A stretch of 46,392 bases of DNA, taken from contig WELB01000006.1 of NCBI GenBank assembly GCA_009602725.1, positions 487,634 through 534,025 of the forward strand, written 5' to 3'. This document shows, one piece after another, positions 24,424 to 36,100 of this stretch. The notes below the pieces were generated by a model. That model searched no databases. It was not told the DNA's origin and saw nothing but the letters and a program-made list of their open reading frames with translations. The DNA comes from Spirogloea muscicola. Taxonomy: Eukaryota; Streptophyta; Zygnematophyceae; Spirogloeales; Spirogloeaceae. Every line of letters begins with the position of its first letter. The first letter of the stretch is position 1. The position numbers were made by a program, and so were the translations under genes.

Positions 24424-25109
24424 GCTCGCACGCCCGGCGCAGCCAGCGGCAAGGCGCTCAGCGCCGCCGAGCCGGCGGCGGCGGCCGCGCGCCCGCGCAC
24501 AAGGCGATNGAGGTGCGGCGCGCCCGGTGCTGGGTGGCGGTTGCGCACGCCGCCGGCTGCGGTACCGCTGCGGCGCTGTGAGCGGCTTTTGCGCAGGAGG
24601 CCGCCATGGCGGGAGTCGGGGGAGCCTTCGCCGTGCCGGGGAGGTCGGCTGAGGAAGGTTCGGAAAAGGGCTGGCGGGTGACGGCGGGGCCCACGAGCAG
24701 CCACCGTGTGCAGGCGTCAGCGAGAGAAGTGCGCGTCAGCGGGGCCGGCAGACGGTGGGGTTGGCTACTTCTTCTTCTACTCCGCTGTCGCCTTACCTTC
24801 AGACCTTGTCCATTCTTTTGGGCTGGCCTCTCCCAGCCACCAGTAAATCTGGCCGCGCTTGCTCCTTCCCAAAAAATGGTTGGGCTTACGATGCACAGCC
24901 TCGCCCCTTTCGAATGAGCTTACTTCTTTCCATTGTCTGTACAATGTATTGGCTTGAGACGGCCATGCTTTCGTTTCATGCGCACCGATCGCGTTCTCAT
25001 CTTTTCCACAGCCATTGCCGTAGATTGGAAGAGCTCACTTTCTCGTCGTGGCCTCGCCATTGGCGGCGAGTCTCAGCGATGCCGGCCTGCGACCCGGGGA
25101 GACGATAAC
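24424..25109. other. Dioxygenase upstream region with a fold-back repeat
   Basis: The first ~300 bases are very GC-rich and probably include the dioxygenase promoter. A fold-back repeat lies near 24806-24842 (CCATTCTTTTGGGCTGGCC then TCCCAGCCACC). The 24940-25060 part resembles other repeat tails (TTTCATGCGCACCG, GGAAGAGCTCA) also seen near 15330. Confidence 0.45.
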
Positions 25110-26716
25110 TTTCCAGACTGCCTGCCAGCGAGAGAAGTGCGCGCCCATCTGCGCCTGCCCGTGGGCTGCCAGACATCAGAAGGGGGCCTCACCCTTCTCG
25201 GCGTCCCCCTAGGCTCACCTGCCTTTGTGACGGAGCAGCTGCAGGCGCGGCTGCAGGAACACCTCCGGCCGGCGGACCGTCTTCACACGCTGCAGGACAT
25301 GCAGCTGGCGACCGCTATGCTGACCCATTGCATCGTGCAGCGGCCACACGATCTGGCCCGCACCATCCCTCCCTCACCGGCGGTGAAGGCAGCGTATGCA
25401 TTTGACTCCCGCATCCTGGCGCCGCGGCCACCCTCGTGCAGCACCCTGCATTCCTCACCTCACCAGCTTTGCTGCTGCAGGCTAGCTTGCCGGCCAGCTG
25501 CGGCGGCTTGGAATGCCGCTCAGGTGCCCGCGCCTACGAGGCGGCCTACATGGGCAGCTGGGCTCAGGTTGCAGCCCCCATGAGCCAGAGATTCATCGTC
25601 CACGGCCATCGCGCCCTGGAGCGGGCGGCAGCTGAATGGAGATCGGCCAGCTGCCCTTTCAGCTTGTTGCCCTCCGCTCTGCCCGCGACGGGCTCCTGGC
25701 GGTCCACCCCAACATGTCGGAGCAGGCCGTCCCCTTCGTCCACCTCGCCCACACCCCTGACCTGCGTGCCCAGGCACGCTTCACGGCGTTGGTTTAAAAA
25801 GCGGCCTCTGACCAGGTGGTGGCGCTTCTCCCTCCGTCTGACCTTTGAGGGCGCGCCTGGCTGCTCTCAGCCTCCTCCCCTGGGGCGGCGGCGTGGTTAT
25901 CAGCGCTCCCACTCCGCGCGGCGCTCACCATGCCCGTTGAGGTCTTCAGGACGGCGGTCTTGGGCCTCCTCCCTCCCTGCCTCGTGGGCGTCACTCAGTG
26001 CGAGTGCGGTGCCCGTCACGCTGAACCTGCGGAGCTGGCTGCCCATCTGCGCCGTTGCGCGCACGGAGGCGAGCGGACCGCTTCCCACGACCTCCTCCGA
26101 GATGGTATGCAGGGGGAGTTTTCGGAGGCTGGCTTTAAGGTCGCGGTGGAGAACTCCTCCATAATGCCCATCCAGCTGGGCGCGGACGGCCAGCCCCATA
26201 CGCGACGCGCCGACCTGGTCGCCATCCCGCCCGGCGGCGGTCCCCGCATCATCGCTGATGTGGTGACAACTGACTGCATCGACTCCGCCAATCCCACCAG
26301 ATACGGCGTCGTTTGCAGGGCACGCGGTCGGCCAGGCGGCCCGGGGCAAGGAGCGAAAACATGCCGATCACCCGGTTGGTGCTGAGTCCGCGACCCTGGC
26401 GATAGATGTACACGGGGCTTACGGCAGCCGCTGGCTGGATCTACTCCAGCGGCTTGCCCGTCAGGCCATTGACCGGCGGCCGGGTCTGCCAGCGGCGATG
26501 CCCGGCTTCACTGCCGCCGAGTCGCTCGCCCAAGTCTTTCGTATGAAAGAAAGTGCTCGCCGTATGCGCATGGCGGTATCGTTTCAACGCTCCCTTGCCT
26601 ACGCCGTCCACACGCGAGCAGGCCGTGCTATGGCTGCCGCCTCTGGGTCTCGGCGGAGTGCCTCTATCCCTGCAGCGAGCTACTCCGACCTGATGTTGCT
26701 CACTCGCGGGTACTGA
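25110..26716 (+). mobile_element. Decayed non-LTR retrotransposon: RT end, zinc knuckle, PD-(D/E)XK-like region, C-terminal domain
   Basis: Coding content shifts between frames, so this is a pseudogene. At 25140-25420 the frame carries EGGLTLLGVPLGSPAFV, typical of the region after the catalytic core of LINE reverse transcriptases. At 25440-25590 another frame has LPASCGGLECRSGARAYEAAY, the usual thumb-end motif. At 25930-26280 a frame has CECGARHAEPAELAAHLRRC (CCHC-like), then RRADLVAIPPGGG and IIADVVTTD, resembling the D...D-x-x core of PD-(D/E)XK nucleases. At 26400-26716 another frame has LAIDVHGAYGSRWLDLL, FRMKESARRMRMAVSFQRS and a terminal LLTRGY. Zinc knuckle plus nuclease downstream of RT is the architecture of restriction-like-endonuclease non-LTR elements. 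The RT core and 5' end are missing. Family assignment is inference. Confidence 0.7.
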
Positions 26717-26786
26717 GCTTCCCTTTGCATCGTCTTGCGTTTTGTAGTGTTTTGAGGTGTAGTCCGTTTTTCGGCACCTCTTTGGG

Positions 26787-27020
26787 GCAAGCGCGGCCAG
26801 ATTAACTGGTGGCTGGGAGAGGCCAGCCCAAAAGAATGGACAAGGTCTGAAGGAGTCGGAGTGCTAAGGACTGAGACAGCAGTAAGCGAACTCTCAGTAA
26901 CCTCTCGTCAGTAGATGCAAGTCTGAGTAGCTAGCAGGCGGAAAGACGTCGCCCTGACGGAAGCCGGAGGCCGCCGCCAGAGCGCGGCCTGCGCGCAAGT
27001 GGACCGCAAAAGCTAGGGAC
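26787..27020 (-). repeat. Left arm of a 234-bp inverted repeat beside the assembly gap
   Basis: This is the reverse complement of 27562-27795; I saw one mismatch by eye. On the minus strand it carries the end of a retrotransposon ORF (stop at 26894-26896), including GRALAAASGFRQGD, and then its 3' tail with the GGGCTGGCCTCTCCCAGCC fold-back. Confidence 0.9.
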
Positions 27021-27030
27021 CGCTGCACAG

Positions 27031-27561
27031 NNNNNNNNNNNNNNNNNNNNNNNNNNNNNNNNNNNNNNNNNNNNNNNNNNNNNNNNNNNNNNNNNNNNNN
27101 NNNNNNNNNNNNNNNNNNNNNNNNNNNNNNNNNNNNNNNNNNNNNNNNNNNNNNNNNNNNNNNNNNNNNNNNNNNNNNNNNNNNNNNNNNNNNNNNNNNN
27201 NNNNNNNNNNNNNNNNNNNNNNNNNNNNNNNNNNNNNNNNNNNNNNNNNNNNNNNNNNNNNNNNNNNNNNNNNNNNNNNNNNNNNNNNNNNNNNNNNNNN
27301 NNNNNNNNNNNNNNNNNNNNNNNNNNNNNNNNNNNNNNNNNNNNNNNNNNNNNNNNNNNNNNNNNNNNNNNNNNNNNNNNNNNNNNNNNNNNNNNNNNNN
27401 NNNNNNNNNNNNNNNNNNNNNNNNNNNNNNNNNNNNNNNNNNNNNNNNNNNNNNNNNNNNNNNNNNNNNNNNNNNNNNNNNNNNNNNNNNNNNNNNNNNN
27501 NNNNNNNNNNNNNNNNNNNNNNNNNNNNNNNNNNNNNNNNNNNNNNNNNNNNNNNNNNNNN
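27031..27561. other. Assembly gap (531 N)
   Basis: Unresolved bases. The gap sits exactly between the two arms of the inverted repeat, as expected if a palindrome or two opposed element copies collapsed the assembly. Confidence 0.99.
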
Positions 27562-27688
27562 GTCCCTAGCTTTTGCGGTCCACTTGCGCGCAGGCCGCGC
27601 TCTGGCGGCGGCCTCCGGCTTCCGTCAGGGCGACGTCTTTCCGCCTGCTAGCTACTCAGATTTGCATCTACTGACGAGAGGTTACTGA
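27562..27688 (+). pseudogene. C-terminal fragment of a retrotransposon ORF
   Basis: The open frame reads out of the gap with HLRAGRALAAASGFRQGD and ends LLTRGY-stop. It matches the ORF ends at 26716 and 29640. The 5' part lies in the gap. The following bases to 27795 are its 3' tail and form the right arm of the inverted repeat. Confidence 0.75.
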
Positions 27689-27795
27689 GAGTTCGCTTAC
27701 TGCTGTCTCAGTCCTTAGCACTCCGACTCCTTCAGACCTTGTCCATTCTTTTGGGCTGGCCTCTCCCAGCCACCAGTTAATCTGGCCGCGCTTGC

Positions 27796-28340
27796 TGCAT
27801 TGGAAGAAAGTGCTCGCCCGTGGAGAAGAGGGGCTGGCAGGGGAGAGCCACTTCGGCACCTTCGGCACCTACTTTCGGCACCTTCCTCACTCGTAACTTC
27901 TTAGTGGTCCATCCTCCACCCGCTCTGCCATAGCGTCAGGCCCCTCCGTTATTTGGCCCCTTCGAACCTTTGTTCCTTTCGAGCTGGCTTTTCACAGCCC
28001 TTGCCCCCATTGGATACTGAGCTCCCCTCTGCATCGTCTTGTGTCTTGTAGTAAAGTCCTTCTCCGGCTCCTCTTTCTTTGGCTTTGGACATTGTCCATT
28101 CTTTTTGGGCTGGCCTTGCCAAGCCCTCTTCTCTAAGGGCGAGCACCTTCTTCTTGCCCGCATTGGGAGAGCCACTTCTTCTACTTCGGCTTTTGGATAT
28201 TGTCCATTCTTCCCTGGGTTGGCTTTGCCAGCCCCTTTCCTCTAAGGGCGAGCAATTCTTGCAAAGTTGCTCCGAGTTGCGGCAGCTGACTCGGAGTTAC
28301 TAAGCTCCCACTCGGTGTGGTCTCTTGCATATCTGTGTGG
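27796..28340 (+). repeat. Cluster of retrotransposon tails and fold-back repeats
   Basis: At least three repeat units follow each other: 27948-28012 (TTTGGCCCCTTCGAACC, GAGCTGGCTTTTCACAGCCC), 28090-28130 (GGGCTGGCCTTGCCAAGCCC) and 28193-28235 (GGGTTGGCTTTGCCAGCCCC). Each can fold into a short stem. The arrangement suggests nested or tandem insertion of truncated copies. Confidence 0.6.
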
Positions 28341-28365
28341 TCTTAGCGCCTTCCTTTTATAAGCA

Positions 28366-28933
28366 ATGCCCTCCTTGCAACTCCTCCTCACTCCTTCTCA
28401 GCGCTTGCCCAAGCTGGACGAAGGGGCACAGGCAAGACTCATCGCAGCAGTCAAAAGTGAGCGTTGCAAGACGCTGAGGAGGATGTCAGAAATGGGGACC
28501 AAAGCGAAGAATCTAGATCGACTTACCTCTCTGGCAACACCTGGGGCTACCGACTGGCTCACGACTCGCGCCATCCACAATGCTTCTAAGATCAGCCTCG
28601 AGGCTTATCGGACGCTCCTCCAAATGTTCCTTGGCCTGGCCCCCACCTGCCAGAGAGTATGTCAGTGTGATGCGGCTTTCACGCGGAGGGCGGAGACCTT
28701 GCTTCGCATATGCTGCGATGTCCCGTAGGCCCTGCATTGGTGGGCGAGTTCAAAATGTACTACGGGATGCCCTGGCGGACTTGATGGGTGACGCCGGCTA
28801 CCGCGCCATTGTGGAACTGAACAACATTGTGCCCATCACCACGGATGCTCAGGGACGCCATCACCGTCATACCCTAGACATTGTGGGTGTACAACCTGGC
28901 GGAGGGCCACGAGCCTTGGTCGATGTGCTTTAA
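28366..28933 (+). pseudogene. Second retrotransposon fragment (zinc knuckle and PD-(D/E)XK-like region)
   Basis: The first frame (28366-28728) ends with CQCDAAFTRRAETLLRICC, a CCHC-like knuckle matching the one near 26010. The product then continues in another frame to 28933 with LRDALADLMGDAGYRAIVE, RHTLDIVGVQPGGGPRALVDV, parallel to the RADLVAIPPGGGPRIIADV stretch at 26200-26270 but strongly diverged. A frameshift and a stop break it. It stands for a related but separate subfamily. Confidence 0.65.
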
Positions 28934-29160
28934 TGGAGGCGTACAAGAGTCCAGCATTGACCCACATTGCTGGTCACGCAGTGGGAAGTGCAGAGCGAGG
29001 AAGCTGTAGCACTACTGCCACCAGCTAAGGCTCGACCAGCTTTCTGGTGCAAGCATGAGCTTGACCTTGCTGCAAACAGGCTGACACCGGACGTCGCGAA
29101 AACAACAGATAGGCTGCATCGAGGACCCGTGCAGCTAAAGGTGGTTACTTAGCGGGTGAT

Positions 29161-29640
29161 GTGCATCTGTCAATGCGCTTGCCTTCGTACTTGGCCACTC
29201 AGGCCCCTCATAATTTACATTCAAACTCCATTCCCCTTTTGGCAAACCCGGGGCTTTCTGCCTCGCGGGCTGGCCACGCTGCGGCGAAGGCCGCTCGCAG
29301 CAAGGCGGCCAAACACGCCGACCACCCGGCTGCCGATGAGTTCGTCCCCCTGGCTGTGGACGTGCACGGGGCTCTCGGATCCCACTGGCTCAACCTGTTG
29401 GCCAGGCTTGCACGGCGCGCTTTGTCCCGCAGGCGTGGTGAGCCGGCTGACTTCAACGCCGCTGGCTCGTGGGCTCAGGTGTATCGTATGCGCTTGTCCG
29501 TCTCCCTCCAGCGGTCCATGGCCCACGCCTTGCATCTGCGTGCTGGCCGTGCTCTCGCTGCGGCCTCCGGCTTTCGTCAGGGGGATCGTTTTCCGGCAGC
29601 TAGTCTGTCGGATGTGAGGCTTCTTACTCGTAACTACTGA
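29161..29640 (+). pseudogene. Third retrotransposon fragment: C-terminal domain
   Basis: A 159-codon open frame whose last ~110 residues (LAVDVHGALGSHWLNLLARL, VYRMRLSVSLQRSMAHALHL, GRALAAASGFRQGD, LLTRNY-stop) match the C-termini at 26716 and 27688. It lacks RT and nuclease parts, so it is 5'-truncated, but this stretch is intact and may be recent. The conserved domain is basic and probably binds nucleic acid (inference). Confidence 0.65.
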
Positions 29641-29850
29641 GTGGTCCATCCTCCCCCCTTCTGCCATAGCCTCTTCAGGCCCCACAGTCGCTGCTTAGCT
29701 CGTAGTTTGGCCCCTTCGAACCTTGTCCATTCTTTTTTTGGGCTGGCTTTGCCAGCCCGTCTTCTCTATGGGCGCGCACTTCTCTTTCGGGCTGGCTTCT
29801 CACAGCCCTTGCCCCCATTGGGAGAGCCACTTCTTCTTCTTCTGTTTGCA
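29641..29850 (+). repeat. 3' tail of the retrotransposon
   Basis: It starts right after the ORF stop and contains two hairpins, GGGCTGGCTTTGCCAGCCC near 29742-29760 and GGGCTGGCTTCTCACAGCCC near 29790-29810. Copies of this tail occur at 1-118, 15078-15212 (minus), 27948-28012 and 43990-44112, which makes it the reference 3' end for the dispersed family. Confidence 0.7.
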
Positions 29851-30113
29851 CTCGCCTCTGCTTGAACTGTGTATTGGCTTGTATTGGCTTGGCCCCTCTT
29901 CTCTCTACTGGGAAAGTCTCTCTCTGTGCGCAGCCACGGGACACCGAGCCAAGCACGGGGGCTCGTCACTCCGCTGCCGCCATTTCAGCTCCGCCAGGTC
30001 GCACCCCCGCTCTCGCGCCGCCGGAGCCGCCCGAGGTGCCCTCGCAGAGCGGCCGGCGGCCGCGGCGCACGCTGCCTCGCCGGAGAGCCGCCGGCATTGC
30101 ATTGCGCGGCCCC
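29851..30113. promoter_or_regulatory. Short upstream region of the magnesium chelatase H gene
   Basis: Only about 260 bases separate the retrotransposon tail from the chosen CHLH start, so the promoter is short or the element lies within it. The sequence is GC-rich from 29940 on. The ATG at 30114 sits in CCCCATGGCT, a good eukaryotic start context. Confidence 0.4.
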
Positions 30114-33100
30114 ATGGCTGCAGCGGCGGCGGCTGCGCCGGCCGCGTCCGGATGCGGCTCCCGCCTCGGCCGCTGCTCTGCGACGGGCGATCGGCGCGCC
30201 CATTCCGCCTGCCGGGCGGAGCAGCTCGGCTGGCGGCACGGCGGACAATGGGGGCGGGCGGTCCGGCTGAGGCCCCTGAAGATCAGCCTCCGGGCAGCCT
30301 GCCATGCATATGCTCCTCGGGCAGTGCTGGCCGACAAGCCAGCGGCTGAATCCACCCGGGCGACGGATGTTCTCGATGTAGCGAGCTCAAATAGCAGTCC
30401 TGCAGGTGTGGAGGACATCACACTGGATAATCCCGCCACAATTCTGCAGCAGCAGCAAGCACTGTTCGAATAGCACAACACTGTAATGCAGGGATAGCAA
30501 TTTATTCGGGGTAGGACCAAGTATGTACTGTGTGTCCATAAGCGCAGTTCCTACGCTCTACTGCCTGTCCATCACGTAACTACTTCACAGCATGCCAATG
30601 CTTGCAGAGTTGTTCATGGCTGCTGTTGAGGCCTCTGAGGAACTGGCTAAGGAGCTCCAGCACAAAATCGATGCAAAGATGTCCCAGATACAGCAACTCC
30701 AGGAGTCCATTGACTTACTGTACAGGGATACCTTCTCCAATGTACCCGTCAAGGGGAAAGGCCTAGCTGCAGATGAGCAACAGGCCCAGGAGGGGTTCAC
30801 AAAGGTGTTCAGTGAAGTAGATGAGGGCCTGTGGATGGAGCTGGGCAGGTCTGAGCCCATAGTTTTGAAGGCTCTCATTGGTGAGTAGCCAGTCTCTGCG
30901 CACCTTGAGTGTATAGCCTGTCAGTGCTCTGTCAGTCAGGGCCCAAACATGCCCAGCGAATGGGTCATCTCCGGTGCCTCTGCCTGACTATAGTTGGCCA
31001 CTTCCATGAAGCAGCACAGCAAAAACCCGTCTCTCTATGTTCTTCCAGTAGTCATGTCCTATTATAGGCATGAAATTTTGGTGTTTCGATCACAACTCTA
31101 GGATTGTGTGGCCTGCCTACAGACGTGTCAGCGGCCAGTGTTGCCAGACCATCCTTAGTGAGCCCGTGCTAAGACAACTGAACCCCCTTTGGTCCACAAT
31201 TGCAGGCTCGGTAGACAAGGCCAAGTGGGCAGAATTCCAAAGGCAGATCCACACAAAATCTCTCACAAGAGATAGGGCACGCAAGGTTTGCCTCCAGTAC
31301 CTTTTAAGTATGACACTTCAATTAAAGGCAGACAATGCAGAAGACATACACTGCACCCAATGATACGTGCAGCTTGTAGACTTGCAAGTCTAGGGCTGGT
31401 ATTGCTTCGGCTACAGTTGCTGTACGAGCAGGTTGCAATTATTTACCAGCCTTCTACCAGCTGACGAAGTATAAGACATCTACACAACTCCTTCGCACAC
31501 TAACTTTGGCTATCGTTCAAGTGGAGTAGGAGTTGCTGCTGCTGAGGACTCAGCTTGAAGAGACTCTGGCTATTACAGCAGCGGTGTGTAGTGCATGCCT
31601 CATGACACCCTGCTCTATCTGGCAATATATATATAGCACTCGATCTGACTGTTCAGCTGTCTATGAAGTTGATCATCCCAAAGCTACTGCTGCGAGAGAG
31701 GAGTGACAATTGACAGTCCTCTTCGTACGTCCACAGCCTATCAGTGGGGACGACATGGGTGATGAAGCTGACAGTTGGACCAGGGATGGCAAGAAGCAAC
31801 AGGCAGGTGCACATGGCTCAAGAACAGACAGGTGTTCAACACAGGAAACCAGCATTGTCCTGATTTCAGGATTTGAATCCTTCAACGTCGAACTTTACAA
31901 GAAAGCTGGGGCTGCTTTCACTTCTATCTGCCCAGGTGGAACTGATGTTCGTGGAGAAGAATGCCCTCTAATTTAGTCAGCATTGTCATGGTTGCCTGAA
32001 ATGTTTCATGGGTGATGTGGCTGCCTGACTTGAACCACGATGGTGGTCTTCACAAAGCAAGTGCTTTGGAGGAAAGAAAGACTGATGTAGAATCTGATGA
32101 CTTGATGCCACGCTATCCCAAACAAGCGACAACCTTATCCTTTTCAAATGAATTCTGCAGATGTCAAGGTTCACATCTTCAGTGACAGAGACCTTCTTAG
32201 CAAGCGCCAAGAGGTGTGGCCTTTTTCCAAGTCACTGCTGTAAGTCTGTCATCTACTAGCAGGTTCTTGTACTTTGTAGTGAATGCCAAGCATCAACTGA
32301 ACCTGACCTTCCTGATGGTAATGTCTTTGTGTACTGTCTACACACCCAACAGCATATAACCTGCACCAATCATGCCAGACACCTACCTTGTGTGCTCTAT
32401 TCGTTATGCATCTTTCCCCTCACAGGTAGAAGCAAAATTGGCCCAAGCAGATGTCTTCTTTGGTAGCTTGCTCTTTGACTACGACCAGGTAAGACAAGCA
32501 ACCGCCATGTGCTCACTCGCTTACCAGGGTTCGTGTAGATGAGCCCCCCTCAAAGCCGGATAAGCTTAAGTGGAGGGGATAAATACATGTCCTGCTATGT
32601 CAAAATAATGGATTCTTTGCTTGACAACTCCTGCTCCCTTGTGATATTGCTTGCTGATTTATCCTGCTGCTAAGGTTGCTTGTCGTGGTCACCCAAAAGT
32701 CTTCCTTACGCTTACCAGCATAGCATCTCCCCTCAGGCAAGTGCTTGCTTGATATGTTAGCTTGGCCTGATGACTGGCACCTGCAGTGTGAGTGGCTGCA
32801 AGCAAGAGTAAATCACATACCAGTTCGCCTCTGTTTTGAGTCTTCCCTGGAGCTAATGTCCACAACGAAGATCGGCAGGTGCTCCTTGCAACAGCAATAG
32901 CTCCCAGATGCTTGCATCTTATCTCCTCCCATATGGCACCGACTTAGATTTAATGTAGGCCTCTGGGAGGTTATGAAGACCTTCCCTTTTCCAGTCTAGC
33001 TCTTGAGATGGTATATGGTCCTCTCCCACTTTGGTACGTCCTGACTCACCCCATACAAGACTAAGTATAGTACAGTGTAAGACACGCCAAGCAAGAAAGG

Positions 33101-36100
33101 TCCATTGACTAAATGGCCTGCCTGCTATTCTGAACATCTGGACCTCTGCAACTTGCTGCACAGCTTCACAATGGGTGGTAAGGAGCAGAAGAAGGGCATG
33201 CCTGCTCCAATCAAGGCAATCCTTGCCAAGTTTGGGGGAGGAAAGGAGGAAGACAAAATGGTCTTTTTCACTCTACATTCCCTCTTCCTCCTGTTTGCAA
33301 TACTTCTCTTAACAATGCATGTGAGCTATCTTATGCATCCACAGTGTGCAACCACTCTACCCTGAGGCAATCATAAAGTGTGGTCGAGCAAGATTATTGT
33401 CTGCACCAGGGTGCATCTACTACCTAAGTCTACTCTCGTGCGTGATCAGGTGGGCTACTTAAGCTTTCTGAAAATTGGGCCAAAGCTTCTGCGATTTGTT
33501 CCTGGGCAGAAGGTCCGCGATCTGCGTAATTGGCTCACTATCTATGGGTACTGGAATCAGGTGTAGTCCCAGAACAATTCACTGCTCACTTGCTTTCAAC
33601 TCCCAGGAACTCTTCATGTAGACGCTCTTTTGATCAAGCAACACTGTCTGATCGATACCAGTAACAGTGTACCAGAAGAGATGCTGCACCATTAAGATTA
33701 AGTCAGCAGATAACGTGAGTTCTGGTTGTAAGCATCCCCTTCTTCGGTGCTAAGATTGACATTCAGAAAACAACAGGGAGGCATGGAAAATGTGATGAGC
33801 ATGTTCAGCTATCTGGCGGCTGAGTACCTTGGCAAGACTGGCTTGCCTAAGGTCACTGTGAAAGAGACTCCAGCCCTGGGAGTCTACCATCCTGATCACG
33901 GTTAGTCTGCATATCGTACATCCTTTGAGGAGCCTCCGATAGATCTGGAGATTTAAGCTATCTGACTATGTTGTAAAGTAGGTGTTGAAGGGCCATGACT
34001 GTGCCCGAGTTTCTGCTTCTTGGTGTGAAATTCTTAGCACCTGGCAGATACAGACACTTGTATTAACGGTACTGGGCATAGTTGGTCTCACCAATGTCTT
34101 ACTGATGCCAGGAGATTATTTCACGAATGCTCAGGATTACTTGAAGTGGCACAAGACTCTCTCAAGGTTGCCTCAGAATGCCCCAGTGGTGGCTGTTCTG
34201 CTATACAGAAAGCATGTCATTACAAAGCAAAAATACATACCCCAGATGATCCATATGTTTGAGAAGGAAGGCATCAAGCCTGTCCCCATCTTCATCAATG
34301 GCGTGGAAGCCCACACGGTCGTTAGAGATTTGCTGACATCAGTGCATGAGCAGGTGTGCAGCTCAACATAATATCCAAAGGATTACAATGACACTAAGCG
34401 AGTATGTAGGATTCACCGGCCAACCTCTTCTCTGCCTTGCGCTGAAGGTTTTGCAATATCAGTTGCCATTAACCCTGGTTTTGAGCACCACTTTATGCAG
34501 GAGTTTAGGAGGAATGGGATAAAGGCTATAACGTCTTTAAGCAAGTCTGCTGTCACTGTGGACGCTGTTGTCAGCACGATAGGTGAACCACCACTGACAA
34601 GTGCAAGGCCCCTGTTTGAGCACAAAAGTGACCTGCTGCTTCCTCTTAAGCGAAGCAATGCTCCTGCTATTTGTCCTCGAGTGCTGGGAATATTAGTAGT
34701 CTGTTAAGTCAGTCAACATCTCAGTGATGTATGCATGCATGAACTATGCCACACTTTCTACTTGTTCGCAGGTTTCCCTCTAGTAGGTGGACCTGCAGGC
34801 ACCATGGAGGGTGGACGGCAGGCAGAGGTATACATCTCTTGATTTTACTTCCCTGCAGTTTCAAATTTATTATACTGCGTACATCGCTTTCACAAACACC
34901 CTATGGCAGGCGTTCTTATAATGTTGCTGGAGTGCTGACTAGGTACTAAATTTGTTAACTGCGTGTTCCAGATTGCCAAGAGCATTCTACAGGCGAAGAA
35001 CCTTCCGTACATAGTGGCGGGGCCCCTCCTAATACAGGACATTCGCAGCTGGCAAAGGGATGGTGTGCAGGGACTGCAAAGTGTCGTCCTCTACGCCCTG
35101 CCGGAGCTTGATGGGGCAATAGATGCTGTGCCCCTTGGTGGGCTTGTTGGGGATGGCATACACCTGGTACTGACTCGCTTTTGGTCTCTCGCATGCTGAA
35201 CGGTAGCTGTTTGGGATTTGTCTTGCTGTGGCAACAACTCTGCATTGATTGTCCTTTGTAGCAAGAGTTGAGAGTATACATGCACTTTGATCGATTGGTC
35301 AATAACCTGCTTCAAGCACGTGCAAAGAGGGCAGAGGAACAACAGGTGGTGTGCTCTGTATGCTTCTGAAGTTAGGAGCAGGGGTCCTGGCTTCAAGTGA
35401 GTGACACTGCTTTCAATACAGACTCTGAAGTTGCTATCAGAGCCTCAGAGCTTTGAGTACGTAGTAGATCACTTGGCTATACAGGTGCCTGAACGGGTTC
35501 GGAAGCTTACGGCGAGGCTAAAGAGCTGGGTCAATCTGAAGAGAAAGCCAGTCTCCAGGCGAAAGGTGAGATCCAATAAACAATCTGGCGTGCCAGGTGG
35601 ATTTTGCCAAGCTGGTTCTGGTGTAAGTTGTGCTTGACCACACATGTGCTTAACCATGTTAATACTTCAGAGGAGCAACTTGCAGGAATGTGAGAAAGGC
35701 TGTCCTAGTCAATTTGTTGCCTCCTTTGCACAGACTTGTACATATCAAGGCTCCTTCTTGCCTTACATGTGCAGGTTGCTATTGTTCTATATGGCTTTCC
35801 TCCCGGCGTGGGAGCAACAGGCACAGCCGCACTGCTGAACGTGCCCAAGTCGCTGGAGAGGCTTCTGCAGAGGCTTAAGTCGGAGGGGTGAGTGCAACGG
35901 TCATTCAAATGTATCTTTGCTTGCCAAATTGTTGGATGAGATATTGTTGTCGCTTGTCTTCAAGCGCTGGCCTGCATGGTGTGTTTGGTGCATGTCATAA
36001 TGGCTTGTCGCTCGTTGATGTACAATGAGATGTGTCGCTCGTGGATGTACAATGAGATGCGGATCTTGTTGCAGGTATGATTTGGGAGACATGGAAGAGT

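Noticed and set aside
31755-31757. ATG as the start of a separate CHLH2 gene
   Set aside because: Possible, but it would leave the protein without a plastid leader, and the upstream exons join in phase. Kept as the alternative to the extension model.
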